64,000 nt of DNA from Aeromicrobium phoceense (GTDB lineage Bacteria > Actinomycetota > Actinomycetes > Propionibacteriales > Nocardioidaceae), in assembly GCF_013868155.1 (NCBI RefSeq), contig NZ_JACEOG010000001.1:248001-312000 (forward strand), written 5' to 3'. This document shows, one piece after another, positions 27,981 through 37,573 of the stretch. A program made the translations under genes and the position numbers. A model generated the notes under the pieces. It saw nothing but the letters and a program-made list of their open reading frames with translations, was not told the origin of the DNA and searched no databases. Each line of letters opens with the position of its first letter. The stretch's first letter is position 1.

Positions 27981-28567
27981 TGACCGATTCCTGGAGGACG
28001 CCCGTCACGCTGAGCGGCACGCTGGTGCGCCTTGAGCCGCTCGGTCCCGAGCACGCCGCCGGCCTCGCCGGGGCCGGCGACGACCCCGCCGTCTTCGAGC
28101 ACCTGCGCGGGTGGGACGTCATGACGCCCGAGGTGGCCGCCGCGCGGATCGAGCGCACCCTGGCCAACCCGTCGCTGGTCCCGTGGGCGCAGGTCGACCT
28201 GCGCAGCGGCGAGGTGGCCGGGATGACGTGCTTCTACGACGTCGACGACGAGCTGCGCACGGTGGCGATCGGCCACACCTGGATCGGTCGCCGCTTCTGG
28301 CGCAACGGCCTGAACACCGAGGCGAAGCTGCTGCTGCTCACCCGCGCCTTCGACGACCTCGGCTGCGTCCGCGTCGTGTGGCACACCGACATCCGCAACG
28401 AGCGCTCGCAGGCGGCGATCACCCGCCTCGGGGCCCAGCGCGAGGGCGTGCTGCGCAAGCACAAGCCGCGCGACGACGGGTCGTGGCGCGACACCGTGAC
28501 GTTCTCGATGCTCGACGACGAGTGGCCGCAGGCCCGCGACCGGCTGACCGCCGCGCTGCGGCGCTGA
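27980..28567 (+). CDS. GNAT family N-acetyltransferase (RimJ/RimL type)
   Basis: 195 residues. The N-terminus [19 protein letters not shown], the central [21 protein letters not shown] (acetyl-CoA pyrophosphate loop region) and [22 protein letters not shown] identify the RimJ/RimL-like acetyltransferase group. The acceptor, protein N-terminus or small molecule, is unknown. The ATG overlaps the decarboxylase stop, so it closes a four-gene run from otsA. Confidence 0.88.
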   Translation: MTDSWRTPVTLSGTLVRLEPLGPEHAAGLAGAGDDPAVFEHLRGWDVMTPEVAAARIERTLANPSLVPWAQVDLRSGEVAGMTCFYDVDDELRTVAIGHTWIGRRFWRNGLNTEAKLLLLTRAFDDLGCVRVVWHTDIRNERSQAAITRLGAQREGVLRKHKPRDDGSWRDTVTFSMLDDEWPQARDRLTAALRR

Positions 28568-28568
28568 C

Positions 28569-29819
28569 TCAGGAGACGATGCGGGCGTTGCGCAGGATGC
28601 GCTGGGTGGCGACCGAGACCACGAACGCCACGACCATCGCGCCGATCGTGACGGCGAAGGCCGGCGTGGGCCCCGACGGACCGAACGCACCGTCGGCGGC
28701 ACGTCCCGCGAGCGACGCGCCGGTGGCGTAGCCCAGTCCGGTGGCGCCGGCCATGAAGGTCATGGCCGTGCCGATCCGCGCGGGTGGCACGATGAGGCCG
28801 GCCAGCGCGAACGCGCTGATCAGGTAGGGCGCCACCGCGAAGCCCAGCACGGCGATCACGGCGACGACCTGCGGGATCGTCTGCACGAGCAGCAGCGGCA
28901 GGGAGAGCGCGACCATCGCGCCGGACGCCCACAGCATGCGGGTGGCGTAGAGGACGCTGACCGGGACGGCCGCGAGCGACAGCGCCGCGATCATGCTGCC
29001 GACGCCGAGGACCGCGTGGATAAGGCCGGCCACGTCAGGATGACCCTGCTGGGTGGCCAGGACCGTGGAGCCGGCCTGGATGCTGCCGAAGAACGTGCCC
29101 ATGAGGTAGACGGCGAACGCCAGCACGATGAACGCGGCGGTCCACAGCTTCACACCGTGCGTGGGCGCGTGCTCGCTCCCGCGGGGCACGAGCGCCGCGG
29201 TGCGGTGCACGGCGAACCACGAGCCGAAGACGAGGAGCAGCACGGCGGCGGCCAGCAGCGCTCCGTCGGCCCCGACCAGCACGCCGAGGATGCCGACGAG
29301 CGCCGGGCCGAGCACGAAGGACGCCTCGTCCCCCGCGCCCTCGTAGGAGAAGGCCAGGTCGACGAAGCGGTTCACCTCGGACTGGCGGATGCGACCCTCG
29401 TCGACCCGCTTGGCCAGCACCGGACGCCACCGTACGCGGGCCAGCGGCCCGACCTGCGGCATCACGAGGCCGGTGACTGCCGCGACCGCGATGAGGGCGC
29501 CCGAGGAGACGCCCCGGTCGGAGCAGACGACGATCGCGACGAGACCGATCGACCCGAGGATCGACTGCGTGAGCACCACGGGGCGCTGGCCGACGCGGTC
29601 GGCGGCGGCACCGAAGAACGGCGAGCCGATCGCGCTGGCGACAGCGAGCGCGCCCGCGGTGGCACCGGCGATGCCGTACTTGCCGGTGGACTGGGCCACG
29701 AGCAGCAGTACGCCCATCTGGCTCATCGCGAGCGGGATGCGCCCCAGGAACGCCACCGCGACGAAGGAGAATCCAGCTGCGCCCCAGAGGCGGCGGTAGT
29801 CGGCGATGGCAGAAGACAC
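28569..29819 (-). CDS. MFS transporter
   Basis: 416 residues, about twelve membrane segments. The segment [21 protein letters not shown] matches the loop 2-3 motif of the major facilitator superfamily. No substrate can be assigned; drug or metabolite efflux is common for this type. The GTG start lies 52 bases from the divergent MFS gene, and the 3' end nearly touches the GNAT gene. Confidence 0.83.
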   Translation of the reverse strand: MSSAIADYRRLWGAAGFSFVAVAFLGRIPLAMSQMGVLLLVAQSTGKYGIAGATAGALAVASAIGSPFFGAAADRVGQRPVVLTQSILGSIGLVAIVVCSDRGVSSGALIAVAAVTGLVMPQVGPLARVRWRPVLAKRVDEGRIRQSEVNRFVDLAFSYEGAGDEASFVLGPALVGILGVLVGADGALLAAAVLLLVFGSWFAVHRTAALVPRGSEHAPTHGVKLWTAAFIVLAFAVYLMGTFFGSIQAGSTVLATQQGHPDVAGLIHAVLGVGSMIAALSLAAVPVSVLYATRMLWASGAMVALSLPLLLVQTIPQVVAVIAVLGFAVAPYLISAFALAGLIVPPARIGTAMTFMAGATGLGYATGASLAGRAADGAFGPSGPTPAFAVTIGAMVVAFVVSVATQRILRNARIVS

Positions 29820-29859
29820 AACCCGCCCATGCTACCGGTCGGCCCCACCGGAGCCCTCC

Positions 29860-29865
29860 TACACT
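29860..29865 (+). promoter_or_regulatory. -10 box of a leaderless promoter for the MFS-ung pair
   Basis: TACACT followed by six bases and the GTG at 29872. This spacing supports that GTG over an in-frame ATG at 29806, which would overlap the divergent gene. Confidence 0.5.
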
Positions 29866-29871
29866 CGTGCC

Positions 29872-31017
29872 GTGGTGGAAGCGACGATCGGGCGGGCACG
29901 CGTGGCCACGTCCACCCTCCTGTTCTCCAACGGCTTCCTGCTCGGGGCCTGGATCGTGCACATCCCCGTGGTCATGGACCGGACCGGGATCTCAGCCGCC
30001 ACCCTCGGCACGCTGCTGCTGTGGATGGGCGCCTGCGCGTGGCTGGGCATGCAGGCCGCCGGCTTCTTCGTCGACCGCACCGGCAGCGCGCGCGCCGTCA
30101 CGGTCGCCCTGGTGCTCATGTGCCTGTCCCTGCCGCTGCCGGGGCTCGCGACCGACGTGTGGACGCTGGCCGCCGCGCTGGGCCTCCTCGGTGCCACCAA
30201 CGGTGTCGTCGACGTGGCCCAGAACGCCCAGGCGGTCACCGTCGAGCGGGCGTACGGCCGGCCCGTGATGTCCTCGTTCCACGCCTGGTTCTCGGCAGGC
30301 GGCTTCATCGCCTCGGCCCTCGGCGGCACGATGCTGGCGCTGGGGTGGCCCGTGCCCCTGGACTTCCTGGTGTTCGCGGTGCTCGGACTCGTGCTCGTCG
30401 CCCTCGTGCGGCCGCACCTGCTCGACCACGACGTGCAGGACCGCGAGGAGGGTCTCGCGCGGCCGCCGTGGACCGCCCGGATCGTGCTCCTCGGCGCGCT
30501 CGCGTTCGCGCTGATGCTCGCCGAGGGCGTGGCCTACGACTGGAGCACCGTCCACCTGCGCGACGAGCTCGGCACGACCGAGGCCGTGGCCGCGGTGGCC
30601 TACGGCGCCTTCAGCGCGACGATGTTCGTGACCCGGCTCCTGGTGGACCGCATCGTCGTCGTCACGGGGCCGGGCCCGTTCGTGCGCTGGGCGTCGATCC
30701 TCGGGGCGGTCGGCCTCGGCATCGCGATCGTGGCGCCCACGCCGGCGGTCGCCATCCTCGGCTGGGCCGTGGTGGGCATCGGCCTCGCCGGGTGCGTGCC
30801 CCAGTTCTTCAGCGCGGCGGGCAACGTGGATCCTCGCCACGGCGCGGCGATCATCGCCCGGGTCACCGGCATGGGCTACGTGGCCCTGCTCAGCGGACCC
30901 TCGATCATCGGGCTGCTGACCCACTGGGTCCCGCTCACCACGGCCTTCCTGGTTCCCCTCGCGCTGTGCCTGGTCGCCAGTGCGCTCGCCCCCACCGCCC
31001 TCAGGAAGCCCGAGTGA
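29872..31017 (+). CDS. MFS transporter
   Basis: 381 residues with about twelve membrane helices. The sequence [23 protein letters not shown] and [39 protein letters not shown] resembles the FucP-related, YbjJ-like MFS branch. Substrate unknown. It starts at GTG 29872, six bases after a TACACT box. Its stop overlaps the ung start (GTGA). Confidence 0.83.
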   Translation: MVEATIGRARVATSTLLFSNGFLLGAWIVHIPVVMDRTGISAATLGTLLLWMGACAWLGMQAAGFFVDRTGSARAVTVALVLMCLSLPLPGLATDVWTLAAALGLLGATNGVVDVAQNAQAVTVERAYGRPVMSSFHAWFSAGGFIASALGGTMLALGWPVPLDFLVFAVLGLVLVALVRPHLLDHDVQDREEGLARPPWTARIVLLGALAFALMLAEGVAYDWSTVHLRDELGTTEAVAAVAYGAFSATMFVTRLLVDRIVVVTGPGPFVRWASILGAVGLGIAIVAPTPAVAILGWAVVGIGLAGCVPQFFSAAGNVDPRHGAAIIARVTGMGYVALLSGPSIIGLLTHWVPLTTAFLVPLALCLVASALAPTALRKPE

Positions 31018-31685
31018 GCCTCGAGCACCTGATGGCCCCGGACTGGGCCGAGGCGATGGAGCCCGTCGCGCCCCAGATCGCGGAGATGGGCGACTTCCTG
31101 CGCGCCGAGATCGCCGCCGGCCGCTCCTACCTGCCCGAGCCGGACGCGATCTTCCGCGCCTTCCGCACCCCCCTGGCGCAGGTGCGGGTGCTCGTCACGG
31201 GTCAGGACCCCTACCCCACTCCGGGCCATCCGATGGGCCTGTCGTTCTCGGTCCGTCCGGACGTGCGACCGCTGCCGCGGAGCCTGGTCAACATCTACCG
31301 CGAGCTCGAGGCCGACCTCGGCATCGCGCCCGCACCGCACGGCGACCTGTCGGCGTGGGCCGACCGGGGCGTCATGCTGCTCAACCGCTGCCTCACCGTG
31401 CGACCCGGCGAGGCGGCCAGCCACCGCGGCCGCGGGTGGGAGGCGGTCACCGACCGCGCGATCGCCGCCCTCGTCGAGCGCGGTGGCCCGCTCGTCGCGA
31501 TCCTGTGGGGCCGCGACGCCCAGTCGCTGGCGCCGCGCCTCGCCGACGTGCCCCGGATCGAGTCCGCCCATCCCAGTCCGCTGTCGGCGTCGCGGGGGTT
31601 CTTCGGCTCGCGCCCCTTCAGCCGGGCCGACGCGGCCCTGGTCGCCCAGGGCGCGGAGCCGGTGGATTGGGAACTGCACGGATAG
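31014..31685 (+). CDS. ung: uracil-DNA glycosylase
   Basis: 223-residue family 1 uracil-DNA glycosylase that removes uracil arising from cytosine deamination. The catalytic water-activating loop is [17 protein letters not shown] and the DNA-intercalation loop [33 protein letters not shown] lies between. The GTG start overlaps the MFS stop by four bases. Confidence 0.96.
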   Translation: MSLEHLMAPDWAEAMEPVAPQIAEMGDFLRAEIAAGRSYLPEPDAIFRAFRTPLAQVRVLVTGQDPYPTPGHPMGLSFSVRPDVRPLPRSLVNIYRELEADLGIAPAPHGDLSAWADRGVMLLNRCLTVRPGEAASHRGRGWEAVTDRAIAALVERGGPLVAILWGRDAQSLAPRLADVPRIESAHPSPLSASRGFFGSRPFSRADAALVAQGAEPVDWELHG

Positions 31686-31688
31686 GGT
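31683..31688 (+). promoter_or_regulatory. -10 box of a leaderless promoter for the AI-2E family gene
   Basis: TAGGGT followed by six bases and the GTG at 31695. The box begins at the ung stop codon. Confidence 0.5.
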
Positions 31689-31694
31689 TGTGGA

Positions 31695-32861
31695 GTGACA
31701 GAGACACGCATCCGCGACCGCGCCGTGATGATCGACCAGGGCTTCGTCGTGCTCCAGCGCTGGGGCCTGCGCATCATCGTCGTCGCGGCCGCGCTGTACG
31801 TGCTCGGCTGGGGCGTCGGCCGCACCTGGATGATCTGGTTCCCGGTGTCGCTGGCGATCCTGTTCGCCACCGTGCTCGGCCCGCCGACCAAGCGCCTGCG
31901 TGACCAGGGTGTCCCCGCGGCCGCCGCGGCCGGCGTGGTGATGCTCGCGTTCCTCGCGGCGCTCGGCTTCCTGTTCTCGATCCTCATCCCCCAGCTGGTG
32001 GAGGAGGCGCCCGAGATCGCCGATCGTGCGGCCAAGGGCGTCGGCGAGGTCCAGGACTGGCTCGTCAACGGGCCGCTGCCCATCGAGGCGGGACAGATCT
32101 CGAACGCCCTCAACTCGGTCGAGGACTGGCTGCGCAACAGCGCCGGCGACATCAGCAGCGGCGTGCTGTCCACGATCGGCGTGGCCACCAACGTGGTCCT
32201 CAACACGGTGCTCGTGCTGATCCTGACCTTCCTGTTCATCAAGGACGGCCACCGCTTCCTGCCGTGGGTCGAGCGCCTCGGCGGCCACCGCGTCGGCGGC
32301 CACCTGCGCGAGATGCTCTACCGGGCCTGGAACACCCTCGGCGGCTTCATCCGCACGCAGGCGCTCGTGTCGTTCATCGACGCCGTGCTGATCGGCGCCG
32401 CGCTGGCGATCGTGGGCCAGCCGCTGTGGGTGCCGCTCGCCGTCATCACCTTCATCGGCGGGTTCATCCCGATCGTCGGTGCGTTCGCCAGTGGCGCGAT
32501 CGCGGTACTCGTGACCCTGGTGACCAACTCCCCCCGGGACGCCCTCATCATCCTGGCCGTGATCGTCGCCGTGCAGCAGCTCGAGGGCAACGTGCTCTCG
32601 CCGATGCTGCAGGGCAAGAGCATGAACCTGCACCCGGCCGTCGTGCTGATGGCCGTCACCGCCGGTGGCTCGATCTTCGGGATCACGGGCGCGTTCCTCG
32701 CGGTGCCCGTCACGGCCACGATCGCCGAGATCCTGCGCTACGCCAACGAGCGGATCGACGCGTCGCTGACCGCCGGGGGTGATCCCGTGGCGGCGCTCAC
32801 GGCACCCACCGTCGCGGACGTCGACGCCGACGCGTCGGCGGCACAGGGCCGCGACACCTGA
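31695..32861 (+). CDS. AI-2E (PerM/YdiK) family transporter
   Basis: 388 residues with about eight membrane segments. Family marks are RLRDQGVPAAAAAGVVML, ITFIGGFIPIVGAFASGAIAVLV and QQLEGNVLSPMLQGKSMNLHP. Members include autoinducer-2 exporters and Na+/H+ antiporters; the substrate is unknown here. The C-terminal 30 residues are soluble and acidic. It converges on purU. Confidence 0.88.
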   Translation: MTETRIRDRAVMIDQGFVVLQRWGLRIIVVAAALYVLGWGVGRTWMIWFPVSLAILFATVLGPPTKRLRDQGVPAAAAAGVVMLAFLAALGFLFSILIPQLVEEAPEIADRAAKGVGEVQDWLVNGPLPIEAGQISNALNSVEDWLRNSAGDISSGVLSTIGVATNVVLNTVLVLILTFLFIKDGHRFLPWVERLGGHRVGGHLREMLYRAWNTLGGFIRTQALVSFIDAVLIGAALAIVGQPLWVPLAVITFIGGFIPIVGAFASGAIAVLVTLVTNSPRDALIILAVIVAVQQLEGNVLSPMLQGKSMNLHPAVVLMAVTAGGSIFGITGAFLAVPVTATIAEILRYANERIDASLTAGGDPVAALTAPTVADVDADASAAQGRDT

Positions 32862-32885
32862 CCGGGGCCGGCCCCCCGACCGCTC

Positions 32886-33752
32886 TCAGTCGAAGACGAC
32901 CGTCTTCATGCCGTTCAGCAGCACCCGGTGCTCGGCGTGGGCGCGCACCGCGCTCACCAGCGCGCGGGCCTCGAGGTCCTGGCCCATGGCCGCCAGCTCG
33001 GCCGCCGACGAGCGGTGGTCGACGCGGCGGAAGTCCTGCTCGATGATCGGCCCCTCGTCGAGGTCGGCCGTCACGTAGTGCGCCGTGGCGCCGATGACCT
33101 TGACGCCGTGACGGTGGGCCTGCTCGTAGGGGCGAGCGCCCTTGAAGCTGGGCAGCAGCGAGTGGTGGATGTTGATGGCGCGGCCGTGCACGTCGCGGCA
33201 CATCTGGTCGGTGAGGATCTGCATGTAGCGCGCGAGGATGAGCGCCTCGGCGCCGCGGCTCTCCATCAGGTCGATCACGAACTGCTCGGTGTCGCGCTTG
33301 GTCTCGGGGGTCACCCGGATCTGGTGGAACTCGATGCCGTGCCACTCCACGATGTCGCGCCAGTCGGGGTGGTTCGACACGACCGCGACGATCTCGACGG
33401 GCAGCTGACCCTGGCGCACGTGGAAGAGCAGGCTGTTCAGGACGTGGCCCTGCTTGGACACCATCACCACGACGCGCAGGGGCGCGGTGGCGTCGTGCAG
33501 GTCCCAGTCCATGTCGAACGGCTCGAGCACCGGCGCGAGCGCCGCGCGCATGTCCTCGAGCTCGACCTCGCGGTCGGCGGCGAAGCGCACGCGCATGAAG
33601 AAGTGCAGCGTGTCGGGGTCGGCGTACTGCTGGCTCTCGGTGATCGTCCAGCCGTCCTGCGCCAGCGTGGACGCGATCGCCGCCACGATGCCGACCCGGT
33701 CGGGGCAGGCGAAGGTCAGGATGAAGTCGCTGTGCGGCCGGGGGCTCTCCAT
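32886..33752 (-). CDS. purU: formyltetrahydrofolate deformylase
   Basis: 288 residues: an N-terminal ACT domain (about 8-90) and a C-terminal formyltransferase-like domain with the catalytic triad region SFKGARPYEQAHRHGVKVIGATAHYVTADLDEGPII. It hydrolyses 10-formyl-THF to formate and THF, supplying formate and balancing one-carbon pools; the ACT domain senses Met/Gly in E. coli. A GACGAT box lies six bases upstream of the ATG. Confidence 0.95.
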   Translation of the reverse strand: MESPRPHSDFILTFACPDRVGIVAAIASTLAQDGWTITESQQYADPDTLHFFMRVRFAADREVELEDMRAALAPVLEPFDMDWDLHDATAPLRVVVMVSKQGHVLNSLLFHVRQGQLPVEIVAVVSNHPDWRDIVEWHGIEFHQIRVTPETKRDTEQFVIDLMESRGAEALILARYMQILTDQMCRDVHGRAINIHHSLLPSFKGARPYEQAHRHGVKVIGATAHYVTADLDEGPIIEQDFRRVDHRSSAAELAAMGQDLEARALVSAVRAHAEHRVLLNGMKTVVFD

Positions 33753-33804
33753 GGACGCATCGTCTCAGGTACGCGTCGTGAGCAGGACGCCCAGGTGGAG
33801 TAGC

Positions 33805-34149
33805 TCAGGACTCCTCGAGCCGGTCGCGCAGCAGGATCGCGTGGTTGTGCTCCTCGTCCTTGGCGGCGAACAGCAGGGTGACCACCTCGTGCTCGTCGAC
33901 GAGCTCGAGCAGCCGGTCGAGCGCCGGGTTCGTGTCGAGCTCCGCGGCGTACCGGTCGCGGAAGGCCACGAAGTCGAAGTCCCCACCGTGGAAGGCGCGG
34001 CGCAGTTCGGTGCTGGGAGCGACCTCCTTGAGCCACACGTCGACCGCGGCGCGCTCCTTCGTCATGCCGCGCGGCCAGAGCCGGTCCACCAGCACCCGCA
34101 GTCCGTCGTCGGGCGACGGGTCGTCGTGGACGCGGCGGACCCGGATCAT
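33805..34149 (-). CDS. DUF488 family protein
   Basis: 114 residues with the family motifs RVLVDRLWPRGMTKERAAVDVWLKEVAPS, FRDRYAAEL and VTLLFAAKDEEHNHAILL. Function not established, although the family is widespread. Its ATG overlaps the stop of the cupin gene (ATGA), so the two are cotranslated. Confidence 0.86.
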   Translation of the reverse strand: MIRVRRVHDDPSPDDGLRVLVDRLWPRGMTKERAAVDVWLKEVAPSTELRRAFHGGDFDFVAFRDRYAAELDTNPALDRLLELVDEHEVVTLLFAAKDEEHNHAILLRDRLEES

Positions 34150-34484
34150 CGGCTCCCGTCGACCACGGTGGTCAGCAGCACCGCGGCGTCGTCGATCGCG
34201 AGGAGGTCGTGGCGGCGGTCCGGGATCACCAGCAGCTCGCCCGGCCCGCCCTCCCAGGCGTCGTCCCCGGCCGCGAGGCGCACGCGCCCCGAGAGCACGA
34301 AGAGCGTCGCCTCCGCGGGCGCGTCGTGCTCGTCGAGGCGGTGGTCGGCCGCCAGGGCGATGAGCGTCTGCCGCAGCCGGTGGTGGCGCCCGGGGTGCAG
34401 GGCCACCGCGCTGCGCCCGCTCGGCGCCGATGTGGCCATCTCGATGTGGTCGTGAGCGAGGGTCGCCAGGTCGGTGGATTCCAT
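34146..34484 (-). CDS. cupin domain protein
   Basis: 112 residues forming one small cupin barrel: HHRLRQTLIALAADHRLDEHDAPAEATLFVLSG then LAAGDDAWEGGPGELLVIPDRRHDLLAI. The metal ligands of classical cupins are only partly kept (H in DEHD, H in RRHD). Probably binds a small ligand or metal. ATG 34484 has a TACGGT box six bases upstream. Confidence 0.82.
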   Translation of the reverse strand: MESTDLATLAHDHIEMATSAPSGRSAVALHPGRHHRLRQTLIALAADHRLDEHDAPAEATLFVLSGRVRLAAGDDAWEGGPGELLVIPDRRHDLLAIDDAAVLLTTVVDGSR

Positions 34485-34490
34485 GCCCCG

Positions 34491-34496
34491 ACCGTA
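34491..34496 (-). promoter_or_regulatory. -10 box of a leaderless promoter for the cupin-DUF488 pair
   Basis: TACGGT on the minus strand, six bases before the ATG at 34484. Confidence 0.5.
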
Positions 34497-34544
34497 GCCC
34501 GAAGCGGGTGCGCGACGGCGGCTCGCGTGGGAGAGTCTCGACCC

Positions 34545-35477
34545 ATGCGCATGAAGCTCGGCCGACCTGACCTGTCGACGTACGACGCCCTGTTCGACCT
34601 GCCGCTGGCCGCCCCGGACGCCTCGTCGGTCACCTTCGCCGGCGTGTCGACGCTGTCGTTCGAGTGCGGCGGCTCGGCCCTGCTGGTCGACGGCTTCTTC
34701 TCCCGCCCGTCCCTCGCCCAGGTGGGTCTGCGCCGGATCGCGCCGGTTCCCGAGCGGATCGGCGACGGTCTCCGGCGACTGGGCCTCCTCGGCGCCGGGG
34801 CATCGCGTGTCGAGGCCGTCCTGCCCGTGCACAGCCACTTCGACCACGCCATGGACTCGGCCGAGGTCGCGCGGCGGACCGGGGCGCTGCTGGCCGGCGG
34901 GACGTCCACGCTCAACGTCGGCCGCGGTGCCGGGCTCCCGGACGCCCAGTGCCGTCCTCTCGAGCCGGGAGTCCCGACCGCGTTCGGTCCGTGGACCGTC
35001 ACCGCCGTGGCATCCGAGCACTGCCCACCCGACCGGTATCCCGGCACGATCGACGCGCCACTGCGGACGCCGGCGCGGGCGAGCGCCTACCGCTGCGGCG
35101 AGGCGTGGTCGCTGCAGGTCGAGCACCCGGCCGCCGGTGCCACGCTCGTCCAGGGCAGCGCCGGTTTCCGACCCGGAGCGCTGGACGGACTGCGGGCTGA
35201 TGCGGTGTACCTCGGGATCGGGCAGCTCGGGCTCCTCGGCGCGGAGTACGTCGAGGACTACTGGACCCACACCGTCTCGGCGGTCGGTGCACGTCGGGTG
35301 GTGGTGACGCACTGGGACGACTTCTTCCGGCCGCTCGCCCGTCCGCTGCGCGCCCTGCCGTACGCGGGCGACGACCTCGACGTGACGATGCGCGAGCTGC
35401 GCTACCTGGCGGGCCGGGACGGGGTGTCGCTGCACTTCCCGACGCTGTGGCGGCGCGAGGACCCGTGGACGGCCTGA
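34545..35477 (+). CDS. metallo-beta-lactamase-fold hydrolase
   Basis: 310 residues. The zinc motif is VLPVHSHFDHAMDSAEVA (HxHxDH in the form HSHFDH), followed by an UlaG-like layout with ASEHCPPD and VVVTHWDDFFRP. It is probably a zinc hydrolase of a small molecule; the substrate is unknown. Residues 20-60 (FAGVSTLSFECGGSALLVDGFFSRP) form the first beta-sandwich. An ATG two codons downstream is an equally good start. It ends seven bases before the tRNA-Thr gene. Confidence 0.85.
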   Translation: MRMKLGRPDLSTYDALFDLPLAAPDASSVTFAGVSTLSFECGGSALLVDGFFSRPSLAQVGLRRIAPVPERIGDGLRRLGLLGAGASRVEAVLPVHSHFDHAMDSAEVARRTGALLAGGTSTLNVGRGAGLPDAQCRPLEPGVPTAFGPWTVTAVASEHCPPDRYPGTIDAPLRTPARASAYRCGEAWSLQVEHPAAGATLVQGSAGFRPGALDGLRADAVYLGIGQLGLLGAEYVEDYWTHTVSAVGARRVVVTHWDDFFRPLARPLRALPYAGDDLDVTMRELRYLAGRDGVSLHFPTLWRREDPWTA

Positions 35478-35484
35478 CGCCTCG

Positions 35485-35560
35485 TGGAGCCCCCGACAGG
35501 ATTCGAACCCGCGACATCTTCTTTACAAGAGAAGCGCTCTACCGACTGAGCTACAGGGGC
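35485..35560 (-). tRNA. tRNA-Thr (anticodon UGU)
   Basis: 76 bases on the minus strand folding as a full cloverleaf: acceptor GCCCCTG/CGGGGGC, D arm GCTC...GAGC, anticodon stem CTTCT/AGAAG with loop CTTGTAA (anticodon TGT, reading ACA), and T loop TTCGAAT. The 3' CCA is encoded. It is a single gene, not part of a tRNA cluster. Confidence 0.95.
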
Positions 35561-35596
35561 GCGGCGGTGTGGCCGCCCGCCTCATCCTAACGACGG

Positions 35597-36373
35597 TCAG
35601 ACCCGCCCAGCCTCGCACGCTTCCGCGAAGTCCTCGTCGACCTGCTCCTCCTCGGGGAGGGCCGGGGTGATCGCCTCGTCGCCGTTGCCGATCTCGGCGA
35701 ACCGGGTCAGGTCCGTGACCTGGTCGTCGGCATCGCCGCCCGGGGTGAGGAACCCGTCGAGCACGATCGCGCAGTCGGCGGCGCCGAACTCCTGCCAGCC
35801 CGTGACGGTGCCCCACTCGTCGGTCCCCTCGCCGGCGACGACCCCCTGGGTGCGCAGGACACCGATGACGCGCACGAGGCCGTCCTCGGTCGTGACCTCG
35901 TGCGCGGTGCGGGTCTGCAGCGACACGTTGACCGCCCCGTCGGCGTCCGAGACCTGCCAGACCGCCGTCATCCGGGTGTCGCGCGGGGCGAGGGCCGGAT
36001 CCAGCGCCGTCGCCCTGGCCAGGCCCGGCTCGGTCTGGGCGTCGGCGGCGTCCTCGATCGCGGACGCGAGGGACGTCGGCAGGCCGTTCCCGACGGCCCC
36101 GGGATCGGTGGCGGCCTGCAGGGCCCACGTGCGGACCGCGGTCACCATCTCGTCGTACTCCGACGCCGAGACGCCACCGGGGCGCCGAGGCGGCGCGGGG
36201 ACGGCTCCGGCGGGCGTCGGCCAGCCGGCGATGCCGAGGTCGTCGAGGGAGATCTGCTGGGTGGGTGCTGGCTGGGGGTCGGGCGTGGCCGGCGGCTCGG
36301 GATCCCCGGAGCCGCCCGTGCAACCGGCCAGCATGAACGTCACCAACACGAGCAGCAGGACGGGACGACGCAT
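35597..36373 (-). CDS. secreted lipoprotein of unknown function
   Basis: 258 residues. A lipoprotein signal peptide ends in the lipobox LAGC (residues ~15-18), followed by a Pro/Thr-rich linker and a soluble domain of about 190 residues with no recognised family (SEYDEMVTAVRTWALQAATDP ... TAVWQVSDADGAVNVSLQTR ... CAIVLDGFLTPGGDADD). It probably sits on the outer face of the membrane. The ATG at 36373 is favoured because CATACT lies exactly six bases upstream, in the palindrome shared with the divergent gene. Confidence 0.78.
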   Translation of the reverse strand: MRRPVLLLVLVTFMLAGCTGGSGDPEPPATPDPQPAPTQQISLDDLGIAGWPTPAGAVPAPPRRPGGVSASEYDEMVTAVRTWALQAATDPGAVGNGLPTSLASAIEDAADAQTEPGLARATALDPALAPRDTRMTAVWQVSDADGAVNVSLQTRTAHEVTTEDGLVRVIGVLRTQGVVAGEGTDEWGTVTGWQEFGAADCAIVLDGFLTPGGDADDQVTDLTRFAEIGNGDEAITPALPEEEQVDEDFAEACEAGRV

Positions 36374-36379
36374 CCGTCC

Positions 36380-36391
36380 AGTATGCATACT
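36380..36391. promoter_or_regulatory. palindromic double -10 element for two divergent leaderless genes
   Basis: AGTATGCATACT is a perfect 12-bp palindrome. On the plus strand CATACT (36386-36391) is followed by six bases and GTG 36398; on the minus strand CATACT (36380-36385) is followed by six bases and ATG 36373. The two -10 boxes are back to back, so the polymerase can load one way or the other but not both at once. Confidence 0.6.
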
Positions 36392-36397
36392 GACCCC

Positions 36398-37573
36398 GTG
36401 GCCCCTCCCAACCCGACGCCCCCGTACCGCCTCCTGCGCGCGACGAGCCTGCTCGACACGCCCTTCGCGCTGATCGACGAGGAGGCGCTGTGGGCCAATG
36501 CCGGCGACCTCGTCCGACGGGCCGGTGGCGTGCCGATCCGCCTGGCCACCAAGTCGATTCGCGTGCGCTCGATCATCAAGAACGCACTCACCCTCGACGG
36601 GTTCCGCGGCGTCATGACCTACTCGCTGTCCGAGTCGGTCTGGCTGGCCGACCAGGGCGTCGACGACATCCTGCTGGCGTACCCCAGCGTCGAGCGCGAG
36701 GCCTACGCGGAGCTCGTCGCCGACGAGCGCCGGCTCGCGTCGATCACGGTGATGGTCGACTCGCTGGAGGCACTGGACTTCATCGACTCCGTCGTCGGGA
36801 AGGACCATCCCCCGATCCGGGTGTGCCTCGACGTCGACTCGTCCCTGCGCGTGCTCGGGGCGCACCTGGGCGCCCACCGCTCCCCCGTCCACACCGGACG
36901 CGAAACCAAGCGGGTCGCGGCCGCGATCGCCGCCCGCCCGGGCTTCGACCTCGTCGGCCTGATGTTCTACGACGCGCAGATCGCCGGCCTGCCCGACGGT
37001 GGGCCGGCCATCGCGCTGGTCAAGCGCCGCTCCGCTGCCGAGCTGCGCCGCCGCCGGCGCAAGATCGTCAAGGCCGTCCGGAGCATGACCGACCTGCAGA
37101 TCGTGAACGCCGGCGGCACGGGCAGCCTCGACGTCTGGCGCGACGACCCGTCGGTGACCGAGATGGCCGCCGGCTCGGGCCTCTTCGTCCCCACGCTCTT
37201 CGACGACTACCGCGCCTTCACGCCGCGGCCCGCGGCGTTCTTCGCGCTGTCGGTGGTGCGCAAGCCCTCCCGCGACGCCGCCACGTGCTTCGGTGGCGGC
37301 TACATCGCCTCCGGGCCGGCCGGGAAGTCGCGCGTGCCCACGCCCGTGTGGCCCGAGGGGCTCGAGTACTACCCGTCCGAGGGCGCCGGCGAGGTCCAGT
37401 CGCCCCTGCGTGGCAAGGTCGCGCGCACCCTCTCCATCGGCGACCGCGTGCTCTTCCGGCACGCCAAGGCCGGCGAGATGTGCGAGCGGTTCGACCGGGT
37501 GGCCCTCGTCGACGCCGCCGGGCACGCCTCACTCACCCCCACCTACCGGGGCGAAGGGAAGAACTTCGGATGA
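36398..37573 (+). CDS. alanine racemase-fold PLP enzyme (amino acid deaminase/aldolase type)
   Basis: 391 residues. The fold-type III PLP pattern is visible: TPFALIDEEALWANAGDLVRRAGG then PIRLATKSIRV (PLP lysine), and VRVCLDVDSS-like strands. The C-terminus matches D-threonine aldolase/D-serine dehydratase relatives (SGLFVPTLFDDYRAF, AATCFGGGYIASGPAGKSRVPTP). The exact reaction is unknown. It overlaps the lactone oxidase gene by four bases; this pair is commonly found together in actinobacteria. GTG 36398 fits the leaderless spacing; ATG 36383 is an alternative. Confidence 0.83.
   Translation: MAPPNPTPPYRLLRATSLLDTPFALIDEEALWANAGDLVRRAGGVPIRLATKSIRVRSIIKNALTLDGFRGVMTYSLSESVWLADQGVDDILLAYPSVEREAYAELVADERRLASITVMVDSLEALDFIDSVVGKDHPPIRVCLDVDSSLRVLGAHLGAHRSPVHTGRETKRVAAAIAARPGFDLVGLMFYDAQIAGLPDGGPAIALVKRRSAAELRRRRRKIVKAVRSMTDLQIVNAGGTGSLDVWRDDPSVTEMAAGSGLFVPTLFDDYRAFTPRPAAFFALSVVRKPSRDAATCFGGGYIASGPAGKSRVPTPVWPEGLEYYPSEGAGEVQSPLRGKVARTLSIGDRVLFRHAKAGEMCERFDRVALVDAAGHASLTPTYRGEGKNFG

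Noticed and set aside
29806..29871. ATG at 29806 as the start of the second MFS gene
   Set aside because: It would overlap the divergent MFS start at 29819; GTG 29872 has a -10 box at leaderless spacing and begins near the first membrane helix.
36383..36397. ATG at 36383 as the start of the aldolase-like gene
   Set aside because: It lies inside the shared -10 palindrome and would be upstream of the predicted transcription start; GTG 36398 fits better, though not proven.
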